Assembly (NCBI GenBank): GCA_964422465.1
Contig: CAYRBD010000001.1
Location: 1-64,000 of the forward strand
Direction of reading: 5' to 3'
DNA: 64,000 nucleotides
Source of the DNA: FW021-bin31 sp964422465
GTDB taxonomy: Bacteria > Bacteroidota > Bacteroidia > Chitinophagales > Chitinophagaceae
Positions 7,899 through 16,886 of this stretch are shown here, piece after piece (position 1 is the first letter of the stretch; each line of letters opens with the position of its first letter). Both the position numbers and the translations under genes were made by a program. The notes under the pieces are model-generated. The model did no database searches. It saw only the letters and a list, made by a program, of their open reading frames with translations, and was not told the origin of the DNA.

Positions 7899-8093
7899 AA
7901 CGTTCTGGACCTCATTCCACTATCCGCAAAAGAAGCCAGTACTTACCATAAATTAAAATCGACTTATCATAAAGACCCGTTTGATCGAATGCTGATTTGG
8001 CAAGCCATTTCCAATAATTATATACTGATAAGTGTCGATGATCATGTCAAAAAATATGCGTCAGAAGGATTGAGAATCTATAAAGAAAGATAG
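7899..8093 (+). pseudogene. Remnant of a PIN-domain (VapC-type) toxin
   Basis: An open frame begins just after an in-frame stop at 7896 and ends at TAG 8091-8093. It has no start codon at its beginning and encodes about 64 residues that read as the C-terminal half of a PIN nuclease: LDLIPLSAKEASTYHKL, then YHKDPFDRMLIWQAI, then ILISVDDHVKKYASEGLRIY. The DPFDR block and the late Asp-Asp are PIN hallmarks. The N-terminal half with the first catalytic Asp and any antitoxin gene are missing. It lies 9 bases after the carA stop. I read it as a decayed toxin gene left by a recombination event; family assignment is by motif only. Confidence 0.75.
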
Positions 8094-8162
8094 GCTATTA
8101 CCAATTTTCTGATTTAGGATTATTCAGGTTTGCCGTGACAGCACAAATAATTGGTGCTTTAA

Positions 8163-8816
8163 GCAGCAACTACGATGTTAGCAGTCAGCTCAAAAAAACA
8201 CCCAATCGAAAAACGATAGTAATTATGAAAATACATTCAACGAATTATTTCGACACTTTCATAGAAGTTGCAGAAGATACCAAAGCAACCTGCGGAACAG
8301 TTCCGCCATCAAAGGAAAACAAAACCGTTGCTGAAATACAATATGAATTGGTAGCAAAGAGCCCATATAAATTTACTTCTGATGACGTATTTTTTCAGGT
8401 ATATGCTGACCGAAATGGCTTGACAAAAGCTGAATATAGAGAAGCGAGAGAACAATTCTTTTCAAAAGGACAACCGTGTTTTCGGGCTTCACCATTAACA
8501 AAGGTTTACGGCTTTGGAATACATAACAATAAGGATGGAAAAATTGCATTATTTGGGATGGAAAGTAAAGAATATAAAGAATTCTTGGCCGATAACACAA
8601 TCAAAAAAGTAAAGGCAATGAAATCAAGTAGATAAAACGACAATAATGAATATACTAACAGAATTAAACCGGCTGTCTATAATAATCCATTGACTTTTGG
8701 GGCAATTACAGGGACAGTTCAAGCAATCGGAATAACACTTGTAACAATAGTCGAGGCAATTTCAATGTAACAACACATAAAGCCTAACCACTAACATCGT
8801 AAACCGAAGCTGCTGC
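8163..8816. repeat. Imperfect inverted repeat enclosing the DUF6157 gene
   Basis: The left arm 8163-8181 (GCAGCAAC then TACGATGTTAG) is mirrored by the right arm 8791-8816 (CTAACATCGTA, nine bases, TGCTGC). The shared parts are GCAGCA and the 11-mer TACGATGTTAG. The arms bracket the DUF6157 gene and about 155 bases behind it, between carA with its PIN remnant and the sulfatase gene. The arrangement resembles a small cassette delivered by recombination, but there is no recombinase or target-site duplication to prove mobility. In 8636-8770 the DUF6157 frame stays open past its stop for 44 codons. Confidence 0.55.
8225..8635 (+). CDS. DUF6157 family protein
   Basis: 136-residue soluble protein of unknown function. 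It is recognised by the block order MKIHSTNYFDTFIEVAEDT, CGTVPPSKENKTVAEIQYE, PYKFTSDDVFFQVYADRNG, FFSKGQPCFRASPLTKVYG and the C-terminal VKAMKSSR, which I recall as the DUF6157 pattern. The ATG at 8225 is chosen over an upstream GTG at 8135 because the family begins MKxH and the extension would run through the inverted-repeat arm. The gene stands alone inside the repeat unit, which suggests acquisition as a single-gene insert. No catalytic motif is evident. Confidence 0.8.
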   Translation: MKIHSTNYFDTFIEVAEDTKATCGTVPPSKENKTVAEIQYELVAKSPYKFTSDDVFFQVYADRNGLTKAEYREAREQFFSKGQPCFRASPLTKVYGFGIHNNKDGKIALFGMESKEYKEFLADNTIKKVKAMKSSR

Positions 8817-8825
8817 ATTAATACC

Positions 8826-10223
8826 CTATTTAAAATACATAAACTCTACCCTCTTTCCTACGTCTTGAGCTAATTCGACCATCTTTGATTTTAATTCCTG
8901 AACTATTTCAGGATGATTTTTCGCCTGATTGTATTTTTCTTCCGGATCGTATTTCATATTGAACAATTGAGCATATCCGCCGACATCTCTTAATTTCCAT
9001 TCCCCCACCCGGATGCCCTGAAGGCTATTTATAAAATAACCATATTCTTTTCTGGGAGAGGTCGGAGCTTTCCCTGTTAAGAAGGGCAACATATTCATAC
9101 CGTCAATTTTATAGTCTGGCAATTGCCCTTTACCTGCTTTTATAAAAGTAGTGTATAAATCCATGTGGGTAATTAACCCATTCGATATTTGATTCGGCTT
9201 AATATGGCCTGGCCAACTGATCATGGCCGGTACTCTCGGCCCGCCCTCATAAGTTGTATGTTTGTAACCTCGCAGCGGCCCTGCGCTGCCGGCATCCCAA
9301 GGTTTATTGCCCCCTCTTTCCCAGATTTTATCATTAGAACCTTCTCTCTTCTTCAATTTTCTAAACATTCGGTCAGGTGCATTTTCCCATGGACCATTGT
9401 CAGACCCAAAATATACAATGGTATTTTTATCCAGCCCGGCTTCTTTTAGTGTGCTTAATACTTTTCCCACACTCCAATCAACGGTTTGTATGACATCTCC
9501 TCTTAAACCGGCATTCGATTTTCCATAAAATTCAGTGGTAGTATGCAAGGGTAAATGAGCTGCATTATAAGCGAAATATAAAAAGAAGGGAGTCCCTTTT
9601 CCCCCTTCTTTGCTACGGATAAAACGAACCGCTTCTGCCGTATATTTTACAGTCAGAGAATCCTGGTTAACCGGATATTCTACAACGGTCGTATCTCTAT
9701 ACATCACCAGGGGAACATCCGTATTGACATAAGGCAATTTATAATCATTGGAATAAGGAAGTCCTAACCAACTGTCAAATCCTCTATTGGTTGGTAGGTA
9801 TTTCTTAGGATCATAGCCCAGATGCCATTTTCCAACCATCGCGGTAGAGTACCCGGCATCCTTTAAGGATTGAGCCAGGGTAAGGATAGTATCGGGGATA
9901 CCACCATGTCCTCCGGCGCCGGTTCCTCCATTAAAATTCGTCCGTGACATATACCGTCCCGTCATTAATTCGGCACGGGAAGGAACACACCAGGGAGCTG
10001 CCTCCATAGAGGTAAACCGGAGGCCGCTGTATGCAAGCGAGTCAATATGTGGCGTCCGGATATTGGGATTGCCATATAGCGATAAATCTCCATAACCTAC
10101 ATCATCCACGAGGAAAATGATAATATTCGGCTTTTGCTGACCCTTGCCCGGAAGGTGAAAGACGGTTAGAAAAGACAGCATCAAAAAGAGAGAAAAAATG
10201 CGAATCGGTATCTTATAATGCAT
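8826..10223 (-). CDS. Secreted sulfatase (type I, formylglycine-dependent)
   Basis: 465-residue sulfatase with an N-terminal signal peptide of about 28 residues, so probably periplasmic. The activation motif C-x-P-x-R is present as CVPSRAELMTGR near residue 79, where the Cys would be converted to formylglycine. Metal and substrate-site motifs follow: FLVDDVGYGDLSLYG, VGKWHLGYD and YFGSDNGPWE. The substrate cannot be read from sequence; families of this type remove sulfate from glycans or aryl esters. No SusC/SusD pair or glycoside hydrolase sits next to it, so it is an orphan rather than part of a polysaccharide locus. An anaerobic or aerobic sulfatase-maturating enzyme must be encoded elsewhere. 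Confidence 0.9.
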   Translation of the reverse strand: MHYKIPIRIFSLFLMLSFLTVFHLPGKGQQKPNIIIFLVDDVGYGDLSLYGNPNIRTPHIDSLAYSGLRFTSMEAAPWCVPSRAELMTGRYMSRTNFNGGTGAGGHGGIPDTILTLAQSLKDAGYSTAMVGKWHLGYDPKKYLPTNRGFDSWLGLPYSNDYKLPYVNTDVPLVMYRDTTVVEYPVNQDSLTVKYTAEAVRFIRSKEGGKGTPFFLYFAYNAAHLPLHTTTEFYGKSNAGLRGDVIQTVDWSVGKVLSTLKEAGLDKNTIVYFGSDNGPWENAPDRMFRKLKKREGSNDKIWERGGNKPWDAGSAGPLRGYKHTTYEGGPRVPAMISWPGHIKPNQISNGLITHMDLYTTFIKAGKGQLPDYKIDGMNMLPFLTGKAPTSPRKEYGYFINSLQGIRVGEWKLRDVGGYAQLFNMKYDPEEKYNQAKNHPEIVQELKSKMVELAQDVGKRVEFMYFK

Positions 10224-10381
10224 CAGAATTTATTTTGTTCATTATCTAATCTACCACAAAATAAACCTTTTTTCACTTCTTTCCCGGAAAATACAGGGAA
10301 ATCGCTTTTGAGATAGTTGGTTGAGGCACGATGTTGTCTCCTATCCTCGTCATTCCACCTTTTCAGCAGAGGGCCTTCCAG

Positions 10382-12850
10382 TTAAAGTTGTTGGTTATCA
10401 TTTCCTTTCTGTATTCTGTTTTCTTCCTTTTGAATAGCTGAATTTTCATGTTTGTTTACTTTTACCTTCTGGTTGCCAAAATTCCAGGTAAAAGTCAGGT
10501 TGGCTGCACGTTGATGAATATGGGTTGCGGTAGTTGCGTGCAGGTTTCCAAAATCTATATTCCCCCGGAAATTCAGCGTTTGAAAAATATCCTGAATATT
10601 TAGTTTTAAACTGGCTTTGTCATTCCATAAGGTCTTTTTCAAACCTGCCGAAACCATGCCCAGGGGCTGGATAATCAGGGGCCCCATAATAAAACTACTT
10701 CTGAACATCCCGGTTAATTCACCCGTCCAGCCGGATCCTAAAATAAAACTCTGATGTGTGTTTGCCATAAAGGATACATAGCCTTTATGTAATTCATAAC
10801 CACTATAAATTCCGTTATAAAGGTTATAAAAGAGCATCACACTGTTATAGGTTTGCCACCATTTTGTAATACTGACCGGTATCCCCAGGTTCAGTGTCAG
10901 GTTATCCAGTTTGCTGATGTTGTCCCGTGTTTGAAAAGTGGTGTGGGTTGAATCCACCTGCCGGAGTACCATAGACATGATGTCACTGGTGTGGCTGTAA
11001 CTCAAAACGGCAGAATATTTTTTCCTGAAGGTGTATCCCAGTTCTAAAGTATTGACAAACTGCGGTTTTAGATAGGGATTCCCTACACGATAAGTATATT
11101 CATCCACATAGTAAATAAAAGGGTTCAGGCTCTGATAATCAGGCCGGTCTATCCGGCGGCTGTAGGATAGGTTGAATATGTTGTTTGGGTTTAGTATTTT
11201 AGTTAGTGAGACATTGGGAAATAAATTAAGGTAATGGTTGTTGTTTATAGAATCCGTAATCATCTGCTGCGCCCGGGTGTTAGTTTGTTCACCCCGCAGG
11301 CCGGCTTTGGCGCTCCAGCCATTTTTTAAGGTTTTGGAAAGACTTATATAGGCGGCATTAATGTTTTCTTTGTAAACGAAATGATTGGTATTGCCGGGAT
11401 CATTTTCCCATTTACCAGAATTGAGGATTTGAAAACGGCTGTTGTTATTGGTATTTACAAAACTGGTTTTCAGTCCGGCTTCCAGCTTAATGTTGTTTTT
11501 AAGCATACCGGTATAATCTACTTTTGCGGCATAAATATTTATGGTATTAGGTTGTTGGCCTTTGCGTTCTTTGGGATCATGTAGCAGGTCTCCCTTTTCA
11601 TCAGTAACTGAGGTTAGGAGAGATTGCGGCATCTCCTGATAAAAGCGGTTATAGTCAAGGTTGGCCGTTAAGGCGCTGCCTTTTTCGTCCAGGTTCAGGT
11701 TGTAATGCAGGTTCCCGCTGGTGTTGTTCCAGTTGTACCCGGTATGATTTTCAGAAGTGGATACCGAATCTGTCTTTTTGTTGGCATCCATGAAATAAAC
11801 CGGGCTGTAGGTGTTGAGTTCTCCGTTATTAAAAGAACCGTTTGCTACAAAACCGATGGTTTGCTTTTCATCGAGATAGAAGTCCATTCCCAGTTGTGCG
11901 GTATGGTTATTTCCGAGGAATTTCATGTCGCTGGTTTGTTTCATGAGGGTCTGGATGTCTTTGGAATCTGGCATATAGAAAGACCGGTTAATATCCATGT
12001 TTATTTTATTCTTTCTATGGTCAAATCCGTAGTTTGTATAAAGGCTAAAAGCCTTGTTTCGGTAATTCAGAGAACCTCCGGCGTTGTATTTTGGATATTG
12101 ACCATAGCCGACCCCGGCAGTAAGATTTCCATTTATTCCTAAAGCAGTCTGCTTTTTCAAAACGATATTGATCAATCCGGCTGTCCCTTCTGCCGAATAT
12201 TTTGCCGGCGGTTGTGTCATTAGCTCTATGTGTGAAACTGCCGAAGCCGGCATTCCCTTCAACATAGCAGCGAGTTGGCTGGCAGATAAATGGGTAGGAC
12301 GTCCATTGATCAGAATGTTGACGCCGCTTTTGCCGTTCATTGAGATGTTGTCATCCTGATCTACAAATATTCCGGGAGATTTTTCTAAAACTTCCATAAC
12401 TGTGTTCCCGGCGCTTGTAGCGCTATTTTCCACATTTACGATGGTTTCTCCCGGCTTATGTTGTATCAGGGGCTTTGCTGCCGTTACCTGAACCCCCTTT
12501 AGAACCTGCTCATCTGGCTTTAGGGAAATGGTTGACAACTCTTTGTGGTTACCAGCAAGAGAAAAAACAGGGCTGTTTGTCGTTTTCAGTCCAACCATGT
12601 TAACTGAAATAAAATAGGAGCCCAAAGCAATGTGCTCAAAATGATACTTCCCTTCCTCATCTGTGAGCGCCCCTTTGACCAAAGCAGAATCTTGGGCCTT
12701 AAGTAGTTTTACCGTCGCGTATGCCAGTGGTTTGTTTTCATTGTTAATAACCCGACCGGAGAGGTCGCCAAACTGCTTCTGTTGTGCATTGGATTGAAAA
12801 GCAAGGAAAAAAGTGAATAGAATGGTGAAACCAAGAATTATTTTTTTCAT
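10382..12850 (-). CDS. Outer-membrane beta-barrel receptor (OMP_b-brl_3 type)
   Basis: 822-residue outer-membrane protein of the TonB-receptor superfamily. It has a signal peptide (residues 1-22) and a carboxypeptidase-regulatory-like beta sandwich at about 28-110 (GRVINNENKPLAYATVKLL). A plug-like segment lies at about 120-230 (INGRPTHLSASQLAAMLKGM), followed by a long barrel with alternating aromatic strands. Proteins of this type are often annotated as TonB-dependent receptors although the barrel is shorter than in SusC. The ligand is unknown. It is divergent from the LytS/LytTR pair across a 244-base spacer, which makes regulation by that pair plausible but unproven. Confidence 0.88.
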   Translation of the reverse strand: MKKIILGFTILFTFFLAFQSNAQQKQFGDLSGRVINNENKPLAYATVKLLKAQDSALVKGALTDEEGKYHFEHIALGSYFISVNMVGLKTTNSPVFSLAGNHKELSTISLKPDEQVLKGVQVTAAKPLIQHKPGETIVNVENSATSAGNTVMEVLEKSPGIFVDQDDNISMNGKSGVNILINGRPTHLSASQLAAMLKGMPASAVSHIELMTQPPAKYSAEGTAGLINIVLKKQTALGINGNLTAGVGYGQYPKYNAGGSLNYRNKAFSLYTNYGFDHRKNKINMDINRSFYMPDSKDIQTLMKQTSDMKFLGNNHTAQLGMDFYLDEKQTIGFVANGSFNNGELNTYSPVYFMDANKKTDSVSTSENHTGYNWNNTSGNLHYNLNLDEKGSALTANLDYNRFYQEMPQSLLTSVTDEKGDLLHDPKERKGQQPNTINIYAAKVDYTGMLKNNIKLEAGLKTSFVNTNNNSRFQILNSGKWENDPGNTNHFVYKENINAAYISLSKTLKNGWSAKAGLRGEQTNTRAQQMITDSINNNHYLNLFPNVSLTKILNPNNIFNLSYSRRIDRPDYQSLNPFIYYVDEYTYRVGNPYLKPQFVNTLELGYTFRKKYSAVLSYSHTSDIMSMVLRQVDSTHTTFQTRDNISKLDNLTLNLGIPVSITKWWQTYNSVMLFYNLYNGIYSGYELHKGYVSFMANTHQSFILGSGWTGELTGMFRSSFIMGPLIIQPLGMVSAGLKKTLWNDKASLKLNIQDIFQTLNFRGNIDFGNLHATTATHIHQRAANLTFTWNFGNQKVKVNKHENSAIQKEENRIQKGNDNQQL

Positions 12851-13094
12851 AAAGATTAATTTTAGGATATCCTCCTTTAATAATTGGCTGCAAATAAAAT
12901 CAACATGACCGACAGAGAAAAGAAAAGTCGATAAAAGGGCAGAAAATGTAGGTCAATGCGCTAAAATGGGGGATCATCTTTTATTAATGCTACCGGAGAA
13001 TCATTCATCGCCCGATAGAGCTAATTGGTCGGTTTTTATTGTCTCTTGATCGATTATTGGATAACCACACTTAAAATTTGTCTATTTTCGTATT

Positions 13095-14240
13095 ATGAGT
13101 AAGTTGCAAAAAGCCTGGCAGAAGAGTTTTTCCCAACAGAATTACCGCCTTGGACTGCATGCGTTGTTTTGGATTTTTTATATTTCTCTGATATCTTTTA
13201 TAAGTCCTGCGCGGTCTCAGGGTGAGAATAATGTAATGGGATGGAGACTCTATGTTGATTTACTCTATGGATTTTTGGCGAACCTCTTTATCATAGCTCC
13301 CTCTTATTATCTTTTTATCAATACAACCTATCGTTTCTTTGTGGGGGGTAAAAGGCTTTTATGGGGCCTTTTATGCCTCGTAGGCTGTTTTTTTATATAC
13401 TCGCATCTTTTCTATTTTAGTATTCGTGGAGCTGAGTATCTGAATAAGATTTTGGACATCCATGAGACAGTAACCGGGAATGGCATTGGGAAACGAATAA
13501 GAGAAGCGGGATACTGGGGCTTTTTCGGCAGCCTTATCGTATGGGTGCAAATGATCTTTTCTTTTATCCTTCTCATGAGCATGCCGGTGGTTGCCCATGC
13601 TTTCAGGGATCATCTCCGGTTGCAATGGGTAAAAAACAGCCTGGAGAAACAAAACCTGAAATTGAAAATGGACTTTCTCAAAGCCCAGATTCATCCCCAT
13701 TTTTTGTTTAATACACTAAACAACATTTATTCCCTTATCACCAACAGAGAGCTGGAGAGGTCGGCTGAAATGGTTTCCGGACTTTCTTCACTATTAAGAT
13801 ATACGCTGTATGATGGAAAGGCGGAGTTTAGTTCACTGGAAAAAGAAATCAATATGCTGAAAGACTTTATTGAGTTGCAGGCAGTACGGTCTGATAATAT
13901 TCAAATGGAAATTCGATGGCCGGATTGGGTGCCCGCGATTAATATTCCCCCTTTTCTGCTGTTACCCTTAGTAGAAAATGCATTTAAACATGGTGTTAAT
14001 TCCCAGCTGGAGCAATCTTGCCTGAAGGCCGAGCTGGCGATCACCAACCAATTCTTAACCCTGCATGTGGAGAATAATTTTAGTCCTGAATACAGGAAGA
14101 AGAATCAGGGCGGCCTTGGATTGGTCAATTTGAGAGAAAGGCTGGATTATTATTATGATTCAAAATATCTATTACAGATTCTCGAAAGAGATAACCATTA
14201 TTCTGCCACTTTAAAATTGCCTCTGGAATGTCAAAAATAA
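13095..14240 (+). CDS. LytS-type sensor histidine kinase
   Basis: 381-residue membrane kinase with four predicted transmembrane helices in the first 180 residues. A short coiled linker follows, then the His_kinase domain: the phospho-acceptor motif QIHPHFLFNTLNNIYSL, the N-box LLPLVENAFKHGV and the G-box GGLGLVNLRERLDYYY. The sensor region is a bare four-helix bundle without a periplasmic domain, so the signal may be membrane-borne. Its end overlaps the response regulator by 13 bases, implying translational coupling. Confidence 0.93.
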   Translation: MSKLQKAWQKSFSQQNYRLGLHALFWIFYISLISFISPARSQGENNVMGWRLYVDLLYGFLANLFIIAPSYYLFINTTYRFFVGGKRLLWGLLCLVGCFFIYSHLFYFSIRGAEYLNKILDIHETVTGNGIGKRIREAGYWGFFGSLIVWVQMIFSFILLMSMPVVAHAFRDHLRLQWVKNSLEKQNLKLKMDFLKAQIHPHFLFNTLNNIYSLITNRELERSAEMVSGLSSLLRYTLYDGKAEFSSLEKEINMLKDFIELQAVRSDNIQMEIRWPDWVPAINIPPFLLLPLVENAFKHGVNSQLEQSCLKAELAITNQFLTLHVENNFSPEYRKKNQGGLGLVNLRERLDYYYDSKYLLQILERDNHYSATLKLPLECQK

Positions 14241-14947
14241 AATGCCTGATTGTGGATGACGAACCACTGGCCCGAAAACTGATAGAGGGCTATATAGAAA
14301 AAATACCCGATTGGGAGATTGCAGGCACCTGTAAAAATGCCGTAGAAGCCTATGGCTTTTTAATGAAGGATAAAATAGATGTTTTGTTTTTAGATGTTAA
14401 TATGCCGGTAATCAATGGATTGGACTTTTACCGTTCTCTTAAATCACCGCCATCATTGGTTTTTACTACTGCCTACCCGGAACATGCTGTGGAAGGCTTT
14501 GAATTAAATGCGTTGGATTATCTGGTGAAACCCATAACCTTTAAGAGATTTTTAAAAACCGTAGAGCGAGTAAATATGAAAAAGGATGCACCGGCTCCCC
14601 CCGCCGCTTCAAAAAAGTACCCAGCGACAGACTTGGACTTTCTCTTTATTAAAAATTTCGGTAAGCTTGTGAAGGTGAATTTTAAAGATATATTATTTCT
14701 GGAAGCCCATAAAGACTTTGTCCGGTTTGTTATGAAAGAAGAAAAACTATTGGCAGGAATGACAATGAAAGAGGCAGAAGATCAGTTACCTGCTACCAGT
14801 TTTATTCGTACCCATCGGTCTTATATTGTTTCTGTGGATGCAATTACTGCTTTATTTGGCAATACCATTGAGATAGGGGAGGATCAGATACCAATTGGAG
14901 GCAGCTATAAAGAAGAGGTGATGAAGAAGATATATGGCAAAGGGTAA
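14228..14947 (+). CDS. LytTR-family response regulator
   Basis: 239-residue regulator. The receiver domain at residues 1-120 has the acidic pocket IVDDEPLARK and the phosphorylation Asp in VLFLDVNMPVINGLDF, with the switch residues TTAYPEHA and the Lys in YLVKPI. The LytTR DNA-binding domain covers about residues 135-238 (LFIKNFGKLVKVNFKDILFL, FIRTHRSYIV). It is the partner of the overlapping LytS kinase. The divergent receptor gene is the nearest candidate target. Confidence 0.94.
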   Translation: MSKIKCLIVDDEPLARKLIEGYIEKIPDWEIAGTCKNAVEAYGFLMKDKIDVLFLDVNMPVINGLDFYRSLKSPPSLVFTTAYPEHAVEGFELNALDYLVKPITFKRFLKTVERVNMKKDAPAPPAASKKYPATDLDFLFIKNFGKLVKVNFKDILFLEAHKDFVRFVMKEEKLLAGMTMKEAEDQLPATSFIRTHRSYIVSVDAITALFGNTIEIGEDQIPIGGSYKEEVMKKIYGKG

Positions 14948-15053
14948 AGTTTTATCAAAATGTAGAACCTGTTCTGCTTGATAGTCACTGCCATTTACCG
15001 ATTTTTTCCCGATACTTACCTATAAGGCCATACCGATTTCTCCTATTTGTGCC

Positions 15054-15061
15054 TACTTTTG
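15054..15061 (+). promoter_or_regulatory. Putative -7 element ahead of the ABC exporter
   Basis: TACTTTTG matches TAnnTTTG 31 bases before the first ABC gene. No convincing -33 element is seen at the expected distance, so the call is tentative. Confidence 0.4.
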
Positions 15062-15092
15062 TATAAAACAGGTCTAATCTCAGATTTTTTGG

Positions 15093-16886
15093 ATGAATAA
15101 TAATGGAAACAAGAGACAGGGAAAGGTGAAAAAACGTGAAGAGAGTGCACCTCAGAAGGAACGGCCCAAGAAGGCCAACCTGTTCTCTTTGCTCGCGCAA
15201 TATGTTAAGTATATTGTGTGGCTGGTTATTCTGGCCTTGCTCAGCAACGGGATTAACCTGGTTATCCCGAAAGTCATTTCTTATGGTATTGATTCTTATT
15301 CTGCAGATACGCTAAATTTCAGAACCCTGATTATGGCCTTCTTTTCGGCTGCATTTGGAATATTCGTGTTTACCTATTTGCAGAGTATTGTTCAGACTAT
15401 TGCCGCCGAAAGGGTTGCAAAGGATCTGAGAACCGGTCTTTCTGCAAAAATTGCACAACAAACCTTTGGGTTTATTGAAAAGGTTTCTCCGGGGAAGTTG
15501 CTCACCAATCTGACATCAGATGTGGATGCCGTAAAGTCCTTTATTTCGAGAGCTGTTCCCGTTATGATTTCATCCTTCTTTTTGATTATCGGGACTTCTG
15601 TTTTATTGTTATCCATTAATTGGAAGCTGGGACTGGCGGTATTGACCATTATCCCTGTTATTGGTTTTATTTTTTATTGGGTATTTGCCCGAATTAAATT
15701 ACTTTTTAAGCGGAGCCAGGAGGTGATTGACTGGCTTAACCGGGTCATCAGCGAGAGCATTCTGGGGGCTGCTTTGATCCGGGTGCTTAACGCTCAACAA
15801 CCCGAATATGAAAAATTTGTGGCAGCCAATAAAGAATTTTTGGGCTTGGGTATGTCTATTTTGAAGTTATTTGCCACCCTCATTCCACTGGTCGTTTTCG
15901 TTGGGAATATGGCGCTGCTTACTGTACTGGCTCTGGGCGGGCGCCTGGTTATTGTCGGAAGCATGACGCTTGGAGATTTTGCAGCTTTTAACAGTTATAT
16001 TGCACTTTTGATTTTCCCGATTATGCTCATTGGTTTTATGAGCAATGTGATTGCGAGATCAAGCGCTTCCTATGCCCGTATCTATGAAGTTTTAGAAGCA
16101 CCGGAAGAAAAACATTCAGGAACCAGAACAGGCGCTTTGGAGGGCCGGATTCAGGTTCAGGGGGTTACACTAAGCTATGGGGATAAAGTAGTTTTGAAAG
16201 ACATTTCTTTTGAGATCAGGCCCGGCTCGCGTACGGCTGTTATCGGCCCTACGGCTGCCGGCAAAACACAGCTGTTTTATTTGCTTACAGGATTGATCAG
16301 ACCCAATGAGGGCGTTATACGGTTTGACGGAGAATCAATTACCGATTACGATCGTGAGACTTTTCATAATCAGGTTGGCCTGGTTTTTCAGGATAGCATT
16401 TTATTTAACGTAACGCTTAGAGAAAATATAGCTTTTAACAGGTCCGGTAACGATGCTGATTTGGAAAAGGCCATTGCCACCGCCGAACTTCATGACCTTA
16501 TAAAGAGTCTCCCTGCGGGGTTGGATACCGTAGTTTCTGAGGGAGGAACCAGCCTTTCCGGAGGCCAAAAGCAACGGGTGATGCTGGCCAGGGCTCTGGC
16601 CTTAAACCCCAAAATCCTTTTATTGGATGATTTTACAGCCCGCGTAGATATGCATACGGAACAAAAAATACTTGCTAATGTGAAAGAGAATTATCCTGGT
16701 ATCACCCTCCTATCTATTACCCAGAAGATTGAATCTGTTAAAGATTTTGATCAGATCATTCTGCTGATGCAATCTGAGCTGTTGGTGAAAGGCACTCACA
16801 AAACATTAATGAAGACCAGCCCTGAGTATAATCAAATCTATCAGTCCCAAAGAAGTACGAGCAGTTATGAACTACAATCTTTATGA
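15093..16886 (+). CDS. ABC exporter half-transporter with degenerate ATPase site
   Basis: 597 residues: a basic N-terminal stretch, a six-helix type 1 exporter membrane domain (about residues 35-330) and a C-terminal nucleotide-binding domain. Walker A is GPTAAGKTQ and the signature LSGGQKQR is canonical. Walker B ends LLLDDF, with Asp instead of the catalytic Glu, and the H-loop is SITQK, with Gln instead of His. This half therefore contributes the non-catalytic ATP site of a heterodimer. It overlaps the next gene by 20 bases, so the two are surely co-expressed. The substrate cannot be told; related pairs export lipids or drugs. Confidence 0.92.
   Translation: MNNNGNKRQGKVKKREESAPQKERPKKANLFSLLAQYVKYIVWLVILALLSNGINLVIPKVISYGIDSYSADTLNFRTLIMAFFSAAFGIFVFTYLQSIVQTIAAERVAKDLRTGLSAKIAQQTFGFIEKVSPGKLLTNLTSDVDAVKSFISRAVPVMISSFFLIIGTSVLLLSINWKLGLAVLTIIPVIGFIFYWVFARIKLLFKRSQEVIDWLNRVISESILGAALIRVLNAQQPEYEKFVAANKEFLGLGMSILKLFATLIPLVVFVGNMALLTVLALGGRLVIVGSMTLGDFAAFNSYIALLIFPIMLIGFMSNVIARSSASYARIYEVLEAPEEKHSGTRTGALEGRIQVQGVTLSYGDKVVLKDISFEIRPGSRTAVIGPTAAGKTQLFYLLTGLIRPNEGVIRFDGESITDYDRETFHNQVGLVFQDSILFNVTLRENIAFNRSGNDADLEKAIATAELHDLIKSLPAGLDTVVSEGGTSLSGGQKQRVMLARALALNPKILLLDDFTARVDMHTEQKILANVKENYPGITLLSITQKIESVKDFDQIILLMQSELLVKGTHKTLMKTSPEYNQIYQSQRSTSSYELQSL

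Noticed and set aside
8781..8816. GCCTAACCACTAAC looked like the end of an integron attC site
   Set aside because: No partner GTTRRRY box or attC-like stem at the proper distance and no integrase; the inverted-repeat explanation fits better.
8826..12850. Sulfatase plus outer-membrane receptor as a polysaccharide utilisation locus
   Set aside because: The receptor is not SusC-like in length, there is no SusD and no glycoside hydrolase nearby.
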